From Emmonsiellopsis sp. PD_33 (Eukaryota > Ascomycota > Eurotiomycetes > Onygenales > Ajellomycetaceae): a stretch of 64,000 bases of DNA. Location: assembly GCA_032988165.1 (NCBI GenBank), contig JANTQF010000058.1, positions 62,001 to 126,000 of the forward strand, given 5' to 3'. The notes below the pieces were generated by a model that saw only the letters and a list, made by a program, of their open reading frames with translations, did no database searches and was not told the DNA's origin. The translations under genes were made by a program, and so were the position numbers. Every line of letters starts with the position of its first letter. Within the stretch, counting starts at the first letter, position 1. Shown piece by piece: positions 1 to 11,208 of this stretch.

Positions 1-881
1 TATGCATCACATATTCTCGCACTTCCAACAAATAACTCTATATGATTCAGACATGTCCTGCTCCTGTCCCTATCTATTTGCTCTCTCCCCTTTTCCGGCC
101 GTGCTGATCCCGATCAGTGAATTAGTGTGATTCTTTTGAACAATGGGATTTGCTTAGAGCGGCCCAGGACTTAACAATATATACACTCATGAGGCCAATT
201 CAGTGACCCCCTGACCCCACTTTTGGCCTCGAGAGTGTCCACACTCTGTAGGTATGAACAAAAATGTCATTTCCAGGACAGTTTTGCCTTTTATCTGAGA
301 GAGTATGATTAGAAAGTGTACGGCGATGTGATCCCATATGCCCATGGGGAAACGAGAGCACAGATGAGCTGGGAAATGGGGAGAATTGGGTATTCATCGA
401 ATCAAAGAAAAGGACTATATATCTATTTCAACATATTAAGCGTGGCCAACCCAATTGGAATTAGGACGGCGAAGATCTTCTTCATACTCGTCAATTGAGC
501 ATGGCTGTGGCTGTGAACCTGCATTTCCGACACTTCCTATACCATCGCTGCGTCCATGCTGGGAGGCAGCAGATGAGGGGGCATGCGACGAAATCGGATC
601 CAGTATCAGTATACTTAGAGATGCCCGGGTCAATACAGATGGTAACACTCGGGGAGGTATCAGCGAAGCGAGATTGTCCGCAGGCGCTCCCTGCCGATCC
701 TTCTGACGACTTATACGCCAACATGGATGAACTGGGCACATTGGCAGCTTTCGTTGCGAACGTGATGCCTTAAAATCAATAGCTCACTTTAGAGCTATGA
801 ATAATCGACTTGAAAACAAAACAACCCCCACTATCCGAAAAGTGCTCCTTAGAGCTCATATGAGTACACCAGAGGCGTGTG
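1..881. other. Intergenic or decayed sequence, no supportable gene
   Basis: Only short overlapping open frames are present. One plus-strand frame at 495-773 stays open for 92 codons and ends just before the decayed aldo-keto reductase, but it matches no family I recognise and has no clear splice context. It could be the 3' remnant of a gene lying left of the window. Confidence 0.4.
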
Positions 882-1926
882 CTAACACAGAAGCCCTGTA
901 CTTTGGGCCACAATCCATGCCACCTCCAAAGACTCAACCGCCTCGGTAGGCAGCGGGCCCTTGTCTAGGCCCTTTGGATTCTGCCCCAATTGTCCAATAC
1001 GACCAACACCTATAACCACAACATTATTTCCTGCTTTTTCTACCATCTCCGAGTCAGACTAATGATTGCACCACCTGAAAGCGGTTCGACGAGGGTCAAA
1101 CCGTGTTTTTCTGCCGCAGTTTCGATCATTCCAATGGCTTGGAAGTTTCCGTCTTTGAAGTACATGGAACGATATATCGGTCCCAGGAACCCTTTGGTGT
1201 CGTATCGACCCTCGTCTCTGTAGGTCTGTGTTTGCCTGTCAACAGCCCCTACATAGCGGACTGTATCTGATGACGTCCAGCCCATAACGGTGGCAGACTG
1301 GGATTATTTCAGTTTCCAGATTTCGTGCTAGATGCAAGCTAAGCCCTTCCGATTCTTCTTTCGTTTATGATGGTGCCCTCCGTGGGATATCTTTAAATAT
1401 TTGTCTCTTTTTTACAGATTATATACCCCTTGAAAAATGGTCAGCCGGGTCCAGCGCCTCGAAGTACATGTCATGGCAATCTCCGCAATCTCATACGCCG
1501 AATAATTGCCCAAGCCCAATCTCTCGAATCTTCCCTCCTTATGCAATTTGTCGACCTCCTGTAGGGCCTCACCGAACGGCACAGAGCGGTCCGCGGCATG
1601 GAGATAGGAAATACCCATGACATCTGCCCCTAATTCACTCAGGGAAGCTTCCAGGTCCTTCGTCATAATTATCGCCACCCGGCATAAGGGGGCAGAACTT
1701 TGCGGCCCGGGAAAGACCCCTTTCTTTCCATCCTACTTATGCCGTGGAACTGTCCTATTTCCCGTCGACATAAATGCGCTCAGTGTCGATTTCATTATGT
1801 CCCTGGGACTTGAAGTAGTCAAGGTGCGATCTAAAGTCGGACAGGGACCTTACACGCGTATTGCTGGACGTTTCGACCGTAGGTCATAAGACCTAGGATA
1901 ACCCGGGGCTTCGATGGCAAATACAT
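882..1926 (-). pseudogene. Aldo-keto reductase (AKR7-type) pseudogene
   Basis: This is a relic of an NADPH-dependent aldo-keto reductase of the AKR7/aflatoxin-aldehyde-reductase group. Reading down the minus strand from ATG 1926, family blocks appear in the right order: KPRVILGLMTYG at the N-terminus, LDYFKSQGHNEIDT, then YLHAADRSVPF (the barrel segment with the conserved H/D), RSMYFKDGNFQAI, AEKHGLTLVE, and LDKGPLPTEAVESL near the C-terminus, ending at a stop at 882-884. The frame is broken. TAG and TAA stops lie in the segment between the IDTERIYVDGK block and the GWKERG block, and at least two frame changes follow. Short open frames at 1412-1678 and 1040-1285 are pieces of this gene. The blocks follow established AKR7 architecture. 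Loss of function is inferred from the stops. Confidence 0.8.
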
Positions 1927-3507
1927 GGTAAATGCTCTCCTGTCTATTGATGACAATGCCCCGACTGTCATATGGGATGATAGGGAGATACGAGGGCCCG
2001 GTCGATTGCAGATTATATTTGGGAACACGACTACAGAGACGGCAGTCCCCTCCATCTATTTATATGCGAAGATGGAGGAATACTGTAATTTGGGTATTCT
2101 CCGTGGATGACTCTGTTGATCCCAGGAATAAGAAGTTGAACTTCTAGTCTAGGTCTTGACACCCCCTTCAAGGGGCAATTGGCGCTAGACAAAGGAACTC
2201 TGTTGTTAGGGCTGAAACCTAATCCTGACATTCAAGCATGGCCAACACCAGCCCAAGCAACTCGTCATGAAGTGGTTGTACTACACCAACACTCGGTGAA
2301 ATTCTGCTGTTTCAAAAGTATTTCCCGTCTCTTCATACGGTTTCGACCCTGTTCCCATGGGCCTTAACCAGCGCCTGAGTTGGCAACCAAACCACACCCT
2401 CGCATTTCGCGCGCGTGCTGCCATGATAGTATTTCTACCCTTTGGTAGTGTTAGGTGTGTGCGCAAAATTTAAACCTGACTCCTGTCTAGTACCCCGAAT
2501 CCTCTTACTCTGGTCTTAATATCAAACTCTGGACACTCTTTGATGGAATGGACGATTGTTCTCGTGGGTTGAGGCTATCCACTGCCTTCGTCGGGAGTCT
2601 GGTGTCATATATGTCTCCGTTGCTCAGATAATCGCCTCTCTAATATTAACTATACGATCATCTTTCGCCTCCCTTCGCGAAACTCCGAACCACAGATCGG
2701 ATCTACTTTGCTTGTTTGGCCATTCGGTACAAAGGGGATATCCCAACACACATAATCCTCGGAGTCGAAGTTTGTCTATGAACTTTGGGGGCATCTTACG
2801 ACGGATTTACGCGGGCGCTCTTCGGTCCCGTTTCATGTTTTAGGGAGCATACCGTCGCCATTTGCCCCCCCCCCCCCCAGTTTTCCAAGTTACGGCGTCC
2901 TAGGATGATACTGGCGTTTCTTTTACTACGAAGCGAGGGCGGATCACCAACATTGCCATAAATTTACTTGCCTGCGGAGGAATCCAGGGAACTGATGCTC
3001 TCTCTCTCTGACACACACTCACACAAACAACAAAGGGAGTTGGTCGTCCCATACGGCATTGTCCTCGGATTTCTCCGTCGCTTTGGCGATCTATGATCAT
3101 CAGGGAGCGCAACTTCGCGGAGAACACCTCTTGCCTCAGCTTCTACACCCCATCCGTAACACGCTTGGCAAGAATGAGCCGCATGTTTATACGGTCGATC
3201 CCGATATCCGCTATACTCATTTAAAAATGTTGCCAACTTCCACGCCAACATGGAAAATCTTCTCATGGTTACAGCTACAAAGCAACAGACCAACGACGGC
3301 GCGTCCCATCCAAACAATGGATTCCGCCAGTGTTAGGAACTGAAACTGTGAACTTCCGTTCTTGAAGAGTGCTGGCCAAATTCAGTGCAACCCCATGGTA
3401 TAGGAGATATATAAGTCAAATAAATTCGTATAGGAAACCAGAGCAACTAATACTCCTCCTACTTTTCAGAAGCCTACTACTTCGAATACTTAGTTGACAC
3501 CGTTACC
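1927..3507. other. 1.6-kb stretch without a supportable gene
   Basis: No open frame resembles a known family. It contains a 14-nt poly-C run at 2865-2878 and a short CT dinucleotide run at 2998-3009 followed by CA repeats. Minus frame 2964-3317 (117 codons) is open but compositionally unconvincing. The last 150 bases are presumably the promoter of the M20-like gene. Confidence 0.5.
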
Positions 3508-4731
3508 ATGGACACAGGAAAAGGTAAGTAAAACTCCATTTTCCTGGCTGCCTGCTCTCTTTCAACTTATGCAAGGACCAGTATATCAACTTGCAGGCTA
3601 ATTGGTATAGGAAAATATTCCGACATTATCGCGAAAAATCGCCCGAATTTTGCTACTGACGGAAATTTCGATGGGATCCTTGACCAGAATGATCCGGACC
3701 TCAATCTCTCTACGGCCGAGTATGTTGCAAAGAAGCTTGAAGATCTGGGCGGTTTCAGCATCCATAAAGACACCACCCTTCCCGGCCAAAACTACTACGT
3801 CCGAGCCATCATGGAGAACGGTATCGGAAAGACTGTTTTTATCAGGGGGCTGATCCAATCTTCCTCCTCGAACCAGGCACGAGAACTCGGCGCCGGGATT
3901 TGCGAACATGACACAGCTGCCCTCCTAGCTGCAATACGCACACTGGTATCGGCCAAAGTCCACTGGTGCGGGAACCTGGTGGTATTGTTTCAGCCAAGTG
4001 AAATCGATGACGAGGAGTTGAGAGATTTCGCTAACACGACTCAAGCGGACCTCATCGGGATACGAAGAACAATTCCCGACTTCATATTTGCTCACCGTGT
4101 TTGCGATGTGAAGAGCGGACTTGTAGCCATTCAAGAAGGCCCAGCTATCAACTTTTTTGATAAAATTGAGGTTACGGCTGGTACGCGTTCAGGCCTGAAT
4201 ACTGATCCTTTGCCGCTCATTACGAGTTGGCTCACTGCCGAAATCCCGGAAACAATAAGGGCGTCCCTCAACTTGGATAAAGCTCCAGCTATATCCGATG
4301 TCGATCGTCGCTGGGATTCGTCTGGACTAATAATCCTACGGTTTGAGATTAGAACCGAACACACTAAAATTGGTGTTCACGATGTTGTTTACAGATCGCT
4401 CTGGGAGTTCATTCAACAGAAATACAGAGCAGCCACCATAGAAATAAAAAACAGCATCCCTGAGAAAAAAAGCAACTACCCCTCCATCACAGGATCTTTT
4501 CACCAGGCTTTCAGCGAACACTTCGGTACAGATCTGAGCTATGCGGAATCCACATCTTACCCCGATGATTTCTATGTCTGGCAATGTGCTTTTCCGGCTC
4601 CGTATGCCTATTGGCACGTTGGCGGGCTGACTCCGGGCAAGAATACAGCTGAAGAGGCTCAGTCGACTTTAAAGACAGGCGCGGATGCGATGGCGTTAGC
4701 TGTGCTATCGGTTTTAGGCTGTAACAACTAG
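3508..4731 (+). CDS. M20 family amidohydrolase-like protein with degraded metal site
   Basis: Two exons (3508-3523 and 3611-4731) give 378 residues, near the usual size of M20D amidohydrolases (IAA-amino acid/hippurate hydrolase type). The start and 87-nt intron follow from a GTAAGTA donor and an acceptor at 3610 that restores frame. Family blocks are clear: TAEYVAKKLEDLG, ALLAAIRTLVSAK, VVLFQPSE, and a C-terminal GADAMALAVL. The catalytic positions are not standard. The HACGHD motif reads GICEHD (about residues 101-106, first His lost), the paired Glu after FQP reads E-I, the GxH ligand block reads AHR, and the GRGGHG dimerisation loop is replaced by GTRSGL. The frame is nonetheless open throughout. 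I infer a pseudoenzyme or a gene early in decay; hydrolase activity is doubtful. It lies downstream of the AKR pseudogene. Confidence 0.75.
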
Positions 4732-5075
4732 GATGGGGCAAGGGTGGAAACGGAACGAGATTCAGCAAAGGGGGGTTCAATGGAGGTTTCATAAATTCTA
4801 TGAATGTTTTTCTTTTTCTTTAAATGCCTATGTTTCATGCATTTCTATTACATTTTCTATCTTTATTTCTATTTCGGGCATGTGTTTTCGGATTATTTCT
4901 TTAATATCGATATAACTTTTCGGTACCTCTTGAAATGAATGTCAATTTGCTTAACTTGGTTCACTGTGAAGTAATGTTAGGTGGCACTATGAAGGGAGAG
5001 CAAAAGTAAAATAATGCGCATCCATGCAAGAGCAGCGTAGTCTCTTCTCTCTCTTTAATTATAGATTTATGGGAG
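4732..5075. other. Intergenic 3' flank of the M20-like gene
   Basis: T-rich downstream sequence with no gene seen. It probably holds the 3' UTR and polyadenylation region of the preceding gene and leads directly into the MITE. Confidence 0.5.
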
Positions 5076-5098
5076 TACCTAATCGTGCCGCGGCTGAA

Positions 5099-5162
5099 TC
5101 ACCCACCACTCCCGTAGTGGGTGCGCCACACCAAAACGATAAAAACACCAAAACAATAAAAA
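5099..5162 (+). repeat. Left terminal inverted repeat of the MITE
   Basis: Perfect 64-nt core of the left arm, containing a CCACT/AGTGG hairpin. Its partner is 5570-5633. Confidence 0.9.
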
Positions 5163-5569
5163 TCAAAATAAGTACCTTTTGTATGGTATCCTCATATAAA
5201 AGATACCTAATTTCAAATCTAGTTTTTCCATGATTTCTCAACAACCACACAAGGTATAGAGCCTATAGTAAGTAAGAGTTATTAATTCCTAATAAGAAAT
5301 CATGTAGTATTAAAAAAGCCCTTTTAAATATCTTCATTCTCTATAAACTTAGAATATGCTAAAATTTCAGGCTCAAAAATAGAGATCTCAAGAATAGGAG
5401 GCAATAAATAAAATATCTCTTAACTATGTTATTCTTTAGCTATTTAATATGCTCCTATTAAATTATGAGCTTTATATCTTGTATGGTGGTTGAGAAATTA
5501 ATTTTTTTAAAAAAATCAAAATAAGTACCTTTTGTATGGAGATACCATATAAAAGGTACCTAGTCTCAC

Positions 5570-5633
5570 TTTTTATTGTTTTGGTGTTTTTATCGTTTTG
5601 GTGTGGCGCACCCACTACGGGAGTGGTGGGTGA
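5570..5633 (-). repeat. Right terminal inverted repeat of the MITE
   Basis: Reverse complement of 5099-5162 with no mismatch over 64 nt. Confidence 0.9.
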
Positions 5634-5656
5634 AATCAGCGAAGGCACGATTAGTA

Positions 5657-6174
5657 AGTGACCTCACGTGATGTCATGTGCACCCCACCAAAAATCTCGG
5701 GGGGAGTTGGGGGGCGGTAGGGGTGGGCAGGGTAGGCGTGAGCAGGGACGGTAGGGGCAGTAGGGGGGAGGGGGAAGGGGGGGCGCAAGCCGGGAGCGAG
5801 CAAAACGAGCGCCATGCGGCTTGTATCAATTAAAAGTTCTTACTCTTCCTTGAGATGAGATGATCTGCACCGACAAATTCAGTAGTCACTACCCTGAAAT
5901 CTATATAGTTAATGGCTGAAAAAGTAGTAGTGCAACATAATCTATCTGTTCTCGAAGGAGCTATTTTTATTCTTTCTACCTATTTATGCTGTTAATTAGA
6001 TTTTTACTATTGCATCTTTCTTTCTTGGACAAAAGAAATTTTCTGTTCGTTGAACTGGGTCGTCCGATTTACAGGAATCGTCAAAAGAAGTCTATAGTAA
6101 GGCAGTTAACAAAGAAGAGGGCAAAAAATTGAAGAAGATGTAGAAGAGGATGAAGAAGGAAACCCTCGAGGTGA
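5657..6174. other. G-rich tract and AT-rich spacer, no gene
   Basis: Immediately outside the MITE lies a CACGTGA E-box-like palindrome (about 5664-5670). A strongly G-biased tract at about 5697-5790 follows, with many runs of three or more G on the plus strand (G-quadruplex potential), then a short palindromic AAGCCG...CGGCTT stretch near 5788-5822. No coding frame was found. Confidence 0.5.
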
Positions 6175-6436
6175 TCATTTCGCCATAACCAAAATGAATA
6201 TATAGAAGCAAAGGGTTAAATTAACGAGAATATTCAACCGAGAGAAGGGTAGAAAAGTACGGAGAGAACCTCTTCCAATACTCCTTTCGATTGCCTCTTC
6301 CTCGGCGCCATCATAGCTCCCAAGTTCCCCAACTGTACATTGTCTATGTATGTGCACACAAGTACAGCAAGCAATCTTGGAAGGGTCATCTAACCTAACA
6401 ACGTTCTTCCGCTTCCAACACTGAGGAGGTACGGGT
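6175..6436 (-). pseudogene. Cys-rich (zinc-cluster-like) coding relic
   Basis: An open minus-strand frame contains CCTCVHIHRQC, which fits the second half of a fungal Zn2Cys6 cluster (C-x2-C-x6-C), preceded by CWKRKNVV and LDDPSK. The first half lacks one expected cysteine. The frame lies directly after the regulator gene modelled at 6437-8677, in a different phase. It may be a frameshifted last exon of that gene, or the start of another lost regulator. I found no splice pair that joins it in frame. Confidence 0.4.
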
Positions 6437-8677
6437 CTAATTCGGCGGATGGCTGGGGTTAGCCGTGTCAAGCATAGTTGCCCTGCCCCACAGCAATTCG
6501 ATCAATGGTATATCCTGTCTGTAGATCGGAATAAGGCATTAGCATCAGTTTCTGTTTTCACATAAGGGTCTAAATGTAACATAGGAAATGGGGCTCTCAT
6601 ACCTGTCATCGGTGTGAAGGCGGTCAAGAGCCGGTTTCCAGGGCAGGATATCCGGCCCAAATACTTCGTAGGCAATGGTAACTGCGCTGGGCAAAGAAGT
6701 GAAACCGGTAGGATTGGATCTCTGGGAATCGGACTTGCGTTTCCGCTTGGGATTGGGCCTAATGAACTGTAAAGTTGCAACATTGACAACTCGTTTCTTA
6801 GATCTCTGATATTCAGAGCTGCCCGAAAGCGGACAGTCGTATCTAACAATCCTCTTGAGGAGGCTTTTAGCTCCCCTATTGAGAAAGTTGCGTATTTCTA
6901 GCTAGATCCGAGACGACAAATTAGTATAAATGCCCCCTTTAAAAAAAAACCTAGCGGGAATTATGGCAGTGAAGAAGGGGGACGCAAAGAGGAAGGAGGA
7001 AAGAGAACACGAGTTAACTCACTAAGGTTGGAGGAACGTTCTTATCTTCAAGCCCCCAGGTTATCTTCTGGAAGTCCAGAACACACCAGGCGACAATTTC
7101 GAGAACACTCATTCCTACATGTCGCCTATCCCCTTGGGTGTGTAGGTTTCGGATCCCACCCATAAGTACCTCGTGTAAAGTTGTGATCCGGTGTACTAAC
7201 GTATCGATAAATGCGAACCCAATTCTCCTATTCGTAAACCAATTGAGAACGTTCGTTCGTATATAGGTTTTGTGGAGGTCGTGCAGAATTGCCAAACATG
7301 CACAGAATCGTCGTGCGATCGCATAAAGCTCCGCCTGCAATGATGAGTTTAAAGTTTTCTTCGTTGTGATTGGGACCAAATTCACGAACCTCATCATCCT
7401 TGAGCTTTTTTTCTTTTTCTACTATTTCCGGGGGCCAGATCTGGTCTAAGAGCGAATCGAAGTCAGGTAGATGCAAGACAGTCGACCCTTGTGGTAAAGC
7501 GATGGGTCTTCTATCCCGACTGCTCTGACCAGAAACCCCTTGGATTACCATTTCCAGTAGCAGGTCGGAGCTTGGATTATTCATCAAATCGATATGCCCT
7601 TGTTGGGTCGCGTCTTTGGCCGCGTCCAACTGCCAACGCCACTTATCTACAGGAGGGAAAGTTAGATCGCTTCTTATTTGAGAGATAGATATTGCCCACT
7701 CACCGTAGTCAAGATATGGTGTCTCAAAAAGGGCTAGATCTGGATCACTTGATTGGGAGGAGAGCTTCAACATGTTCCTACATGATCTGCAGTAAGGGGA
7801 ACCGATACACTGCAGATGTCAGCAGGCCGTTGGAAGATAAGGGGTACAGTCTGCATACCTGGCGATGTGAACGGACCCGACAGATTACGCATGAATTTCC
7901 CTTTTTTCGAGCTTTATAGGGTTAGTCAGGAGACTTAGACTGGGGAGGGGGACGGCACGTACGAGTTTCCTCTAATTCACCAGGACTCGGTCCATTAACT
8001 ACGTGAGCTTGCCTAGAATTGTCTGGCGGGACCCTCTGGCCATTATAAGGCTGGTCACTCAGGGAATTCGGCCAGCGATGAGTAACTTCTCCACCCCAGG
8101 TTCGTACTGGTGCGTCAAACGTGCTTGTGCTAGGAAGCCCCAAAACGTTTCGGTTGAAGTCTTCATCTGTGGTCGAAAGGAGAGCAGAATAGCCTTGTCC
8201 ATGTTCGAGTTCCGGTATGCTCGGGCTAAGCAACGCTTGGGTATCGTATTGGCCATGCTGGGCAGGGACAGAACTTGGTACTTGAGAGAAAGGTGGGCCG
8301 AATTGCGAGCCGAAGGGGGAAAGGGAGTTTTGGTAGGAGTAATCAAAAAATGATTGGGGGTGAGTAAAACCGGCATGCTGGTGAGGGTCATTTCGTTGCG
8401 GATCAGGTCGTGCCGCATACTCTGGCTATAGACATCAAATGTGAGAATTCCCATCCCATATGTATGAGAGAATATTAATGATGTTATAGGGCACTCGACC
8501 CTTTATAGCAATGAAGCTCACCTCAGTACTAGGCGGAGTACCATTTAGTCCGAAATCACTGCTGGGGACCTGAGAGTTGGGAAGCGCCATAGGAGTAGAC
8601 GGCAGATAGCCGTAAGAGGAAGAGTGTTTCTGATCGGAATATTGGTTTGAATAACTTTCATTCCCCAAATCATCCAT
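6437..8677 (-). CDS. Zn2Cys6-type transcription factor, eight exons
   Basis: Exons on the minus strand are 8677-8522, 8425-7963, 7911-7859, 7809-7704, 7646-7390, 7334-7023, 6901-6603 and 6518-6437. All seven introns have GT-AG ends and preserve frame, giving 575 residues. The N-terminus is a Ser/Gln/Pro-rich arm (MDDLGNESYSNQYS...). A cluster at about residues 212-235 is assembled across an intron: CVIC, then C, then PYCRSC, matching C-x2-C-x7-C-x5-C-x2-C with the sixth Cys absent. The central part (LPDFDSLLDQIWPPEI, then FIDTLVHRITTLHEVLMGG and EIVAWCVLDFQ) looks like the helical middle region of fungal-specific regulators. The C-terminus is basic (PNPKRKRKSD). Identity as a DNA-binding regulator is inferred from the cluster. 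Its cognate genes are unknown, and exon 3 and the last exon are the weakest parts. Confidence 0.6.
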
Positions 8678-10101
8678 TTTGTATCAGGTAGTATTCCCCA
8701 GTATATGTTTCGAGTCAAAATTCAAGGAAGGGGAAACGGAGGGTATGTGCAAGGCAAGGTAAGGCAAAAGCGACAGCGAAAGGAAAATGGTGAACCCCAT
8801 TTTCTAAAAGAACCAGATCCGGGGGGGGGGACACAGCGTCGACTTATAATTCCATAATAGGTGGTGATTGTTTGTTGTATCTTCTTGAGACAACCTATAT
8901 TATGGGATATTTTGTCTATTCCCGCACGGCGAGACGCAAATTCTACTAGGCAGGGCAGACTCAGGCACACATAATTGGGCCGAAGTCACGGACCATGGTA
9001 TTGTTGAACCAGCACGGAGAAAAAGGTACCAGTGCCATGGAAAACCCGCGGAGTCGAACGGGATCGTAGGTACCCTATACACAGAGGATATCCGTTGCAT
9101 AGTGAACCAGATTGTCGGTGTGGAATTGTGCCCGAGCGTTGGTTGTTCTTCCTCACGCCAAGATGCAGCATACCGTGGCATAGCCTCGCAACGGTACCAA
9201 GCTGGGGAGTTATCCGCGCGGGAATTGAAGAGTTGAGGAACATTGTTGGTTTTTCAAGCGATGTGATTGGCTTGACTTGTGCATACAGAGCGTTCAAGGT
9301 TCTTCTCCTGTTTATGCAAAGCAGTGTTAGTGCGGGTACCTAAGCAATGACAGGGCTGAGGCATGTACGACATCGTGGTCGTTGTCGAGGACAATTCAAA
9401 CAAGGGATTAGGATGAGGCGAATCCCTGGGGTTAGTCTGGAGGATTTTTCTGCTGTCACATTAAGTTAGGGAGCACGCGTATAAAACTGTCGTTCTCATT
9501 TTCTGTCAAAGCCACACTTTCCGTGATGGATGCATGTATTCTCTATATAGGCGGTCAGATAGCCTCTGCAACTGGCTCAGTATCCCTAGTTAAGCGAGAT
9601 ACTGGAAGCCTGCACCAACTTATTTTGACAAGGGTTGAATGATGCACATAATTGGAGCCAGCGGTCCGTTCCGTCAGATATTATTCTTGTCTCCCACGCG
9701 GGTCGCGTGACGAACACCAGCAGCAGCGTTCTGTTCCCCATACCATCCCTGGTTCATGACGGATTCCCAGGCAGTAAAGAAAGTCCGTATCGTACCCATG
9801 ATTGTATGGGTATTCCCGACACCAAACCAACGTGACCACCTCACGTCAACTGAGCTCGCTCTCCGATAGGCCAACCTTGAACCCAGCAACAATAAATATC
9901 TGGCCAAGGGATAATTACTGGTATCTTCATTAACTCATATGAAGTTTAGAAAATCCAGCCCGGTATTCGACATGCAGGTCCGACTGGCTTGGGTACACAT
10001 TTGACTGTCAACGCCAATCCGACCCTTGTCGGACACAGAATCGGCAAATCCATAGCCCTGGAACATCGATTTGGGTGGTAACATGTAAGTTTCTCAGTCG
10101 T
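8678..10101. other. 1.4-kb intergenic region without a supportable gene
   Basis: Contains the upstream region of the regulator gene and a 10-nt poly-G run near 8821. Minus-strand frames at 8986-9297 and 9674-9907 are open for 103 and 77 codons and could be remnants of a lost gene, but I could not link them by splice sites or assign a family. Confidence 0.4.
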
Positions 10102-11208
10102 TCAGAAAACAAGTATCTGGACCCTATCATCGCCTGAGGTGTAGCGGTCACGTAAATCGGCGCGGTTGAGAAACTGAAGTAGCGGGAAATGGATTTCTTT
10201 CATGTCGAATATGCCTCGTTTCTTCTGGTCGACGTATGAACCGTCGATTACTATCCGTTTTAGAGAGCTAAGGTTCAACGCTCCTAAAAGAACAGGTCAG
10301 AATGAAACCTAGGGTCGATTCCTGGGCAAAATGAAAGCCGGAAACTTACCAGAGCTTGCCAGATCATTCAGGCGAGCAGGTGTACCAATACCAATACCAA
10401 TTCTAGTCAATGTTAGTGGATATACATCAAGTAGAATAGCGGGAATAGCAGCTGACCTTGTGCGTTCTACCATCTCCTTCGCCTCCTTCAGCTTGATATG
10501 TTTAGCGAATAGTTTCGCAACCGCACAATTATCTTTCTGATATGGGCGAAGCACTCTGAAATCCCGACGGGGAAAATTAGCATCATTAACAACGGCTGGA
10601 TAGGAACCAGGGGGCTACTAACCTGGTGATATCTGCCGCCCTGAGGCCAGCAAGAGTGATCACAATGGTATGAGGACTACCTTTAGCCTCGGGGGCTGCT
10701 GAAAGCGATTCGCCCTTCTTCCGGCTGTAGACTTTGAGAAAGGTGGCTAAATTCTCAAGCTTCCTTGGTGATTGCCAGGACGACGTATCGAGAAATGCTT
10801 GTTCTGGTATGCATTAGCACAAGAATAAATGCATAGAAATCTAAAATGAACAACCCATATGAACCACACAAGCACAAATATCTTACCTGGGATATAAATA
10901 TCGTCCAGCTCGACCGCTGTCAGTTCGTCGTTATGGCGTTTGGCTTGCTGGGCGAAGAAATCGGCCAAAAGACGGCCGTCCATCTTGCCAATTGATTCGT
11001 CAACGCCATCCTTTTTTCCCGCATCTTTTGGGTCTTCCGCGATCTCCTTCATTCTCTTGCGCTTCTTTTTCTTGCCAGCCCCCTCATCTGCTGCTGGCGG
11101 TTGGGCTGTAGGAGCTACAGTTTTCGCTGCGGGAACATCCCCTTCGTCTTCTCTGGGTCTTTTCTTCCCGTTCGTGGGCGTGGGTTTCGAGGTAGTTGAG
11201 GCTCCCAT
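10102..11208 (-). CDS. cms1: Cms1-like 90S pre-ribosome component
   Basis: Five exons (11208-10887, 10803-10623, 10555-10457, 10402-10350, 10283-10102) give 278 residues, the usual size for fungal Cms1. The protein starts with a low-complexity basic/acidic arm (KKKKRKRMKEIAED) suited to nucleolar targeting. A DEAD-helicase-like fold without the ATPase motifs follows: DDIYIP, SPHTIVITLAGLRAADITR, TPARLNDLASS and KRIVIDGSYVDQKKRGIFDM. Yeast Cms1 associates with the U3-containing 90S pre-ribosome. The second intron places its branch CTAAC close to the acceptor. An upstream in-frame Met at 11235 would add nine residues; I chose 11208 as the more typical N-terminus. The gene is divergent from the CENP-T gene, 327 bp apart. 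Confidence 0.85.

Larger units (their letters stand above)
5076..5656. mobile_element. Foldback MITE (Tc1/mariner-like, TA target duplication)
   Basis: A non-coding element of about 580 bp is bounded by long terminal inverted repeats. A 64-nt block at 5099-5162 is matched perfectly in reverse complement at 5570-5633. Weaker pairing extends outward to 5079 and 5654 (CTAATCGTGCC against GGCACGATTAG) and inward for over 100 nt. TA dinucleotides flank both ends, the Tc1/mariner target signature. The left end has one extra C. Each arm carries nested hairpins: CCACT/AGTGG inside the TIR, and a subterminal AGTACCTTTTGTATGG stem. No transposase frame exists inside, so it depends on a transposase elsewhere. 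The superfamily is inferred from the TA duplication only. Confidence 0.85.

Noticed and set aside
6437..8677. Treating the regulator gene as a pseudogene because its frames carry stops
   Set aside because: Every stop falls in a segment with consensus GT-AG ends, and splicing gives one continuous 575-residue frame.
8678..10101. A gene joining the minus frames at 8986-9297 and 9674-9907
   Set aside because: No consistent splice pairs and no recognised domain. The only intron-like piece with a branch site would be about 32 nt, too short.
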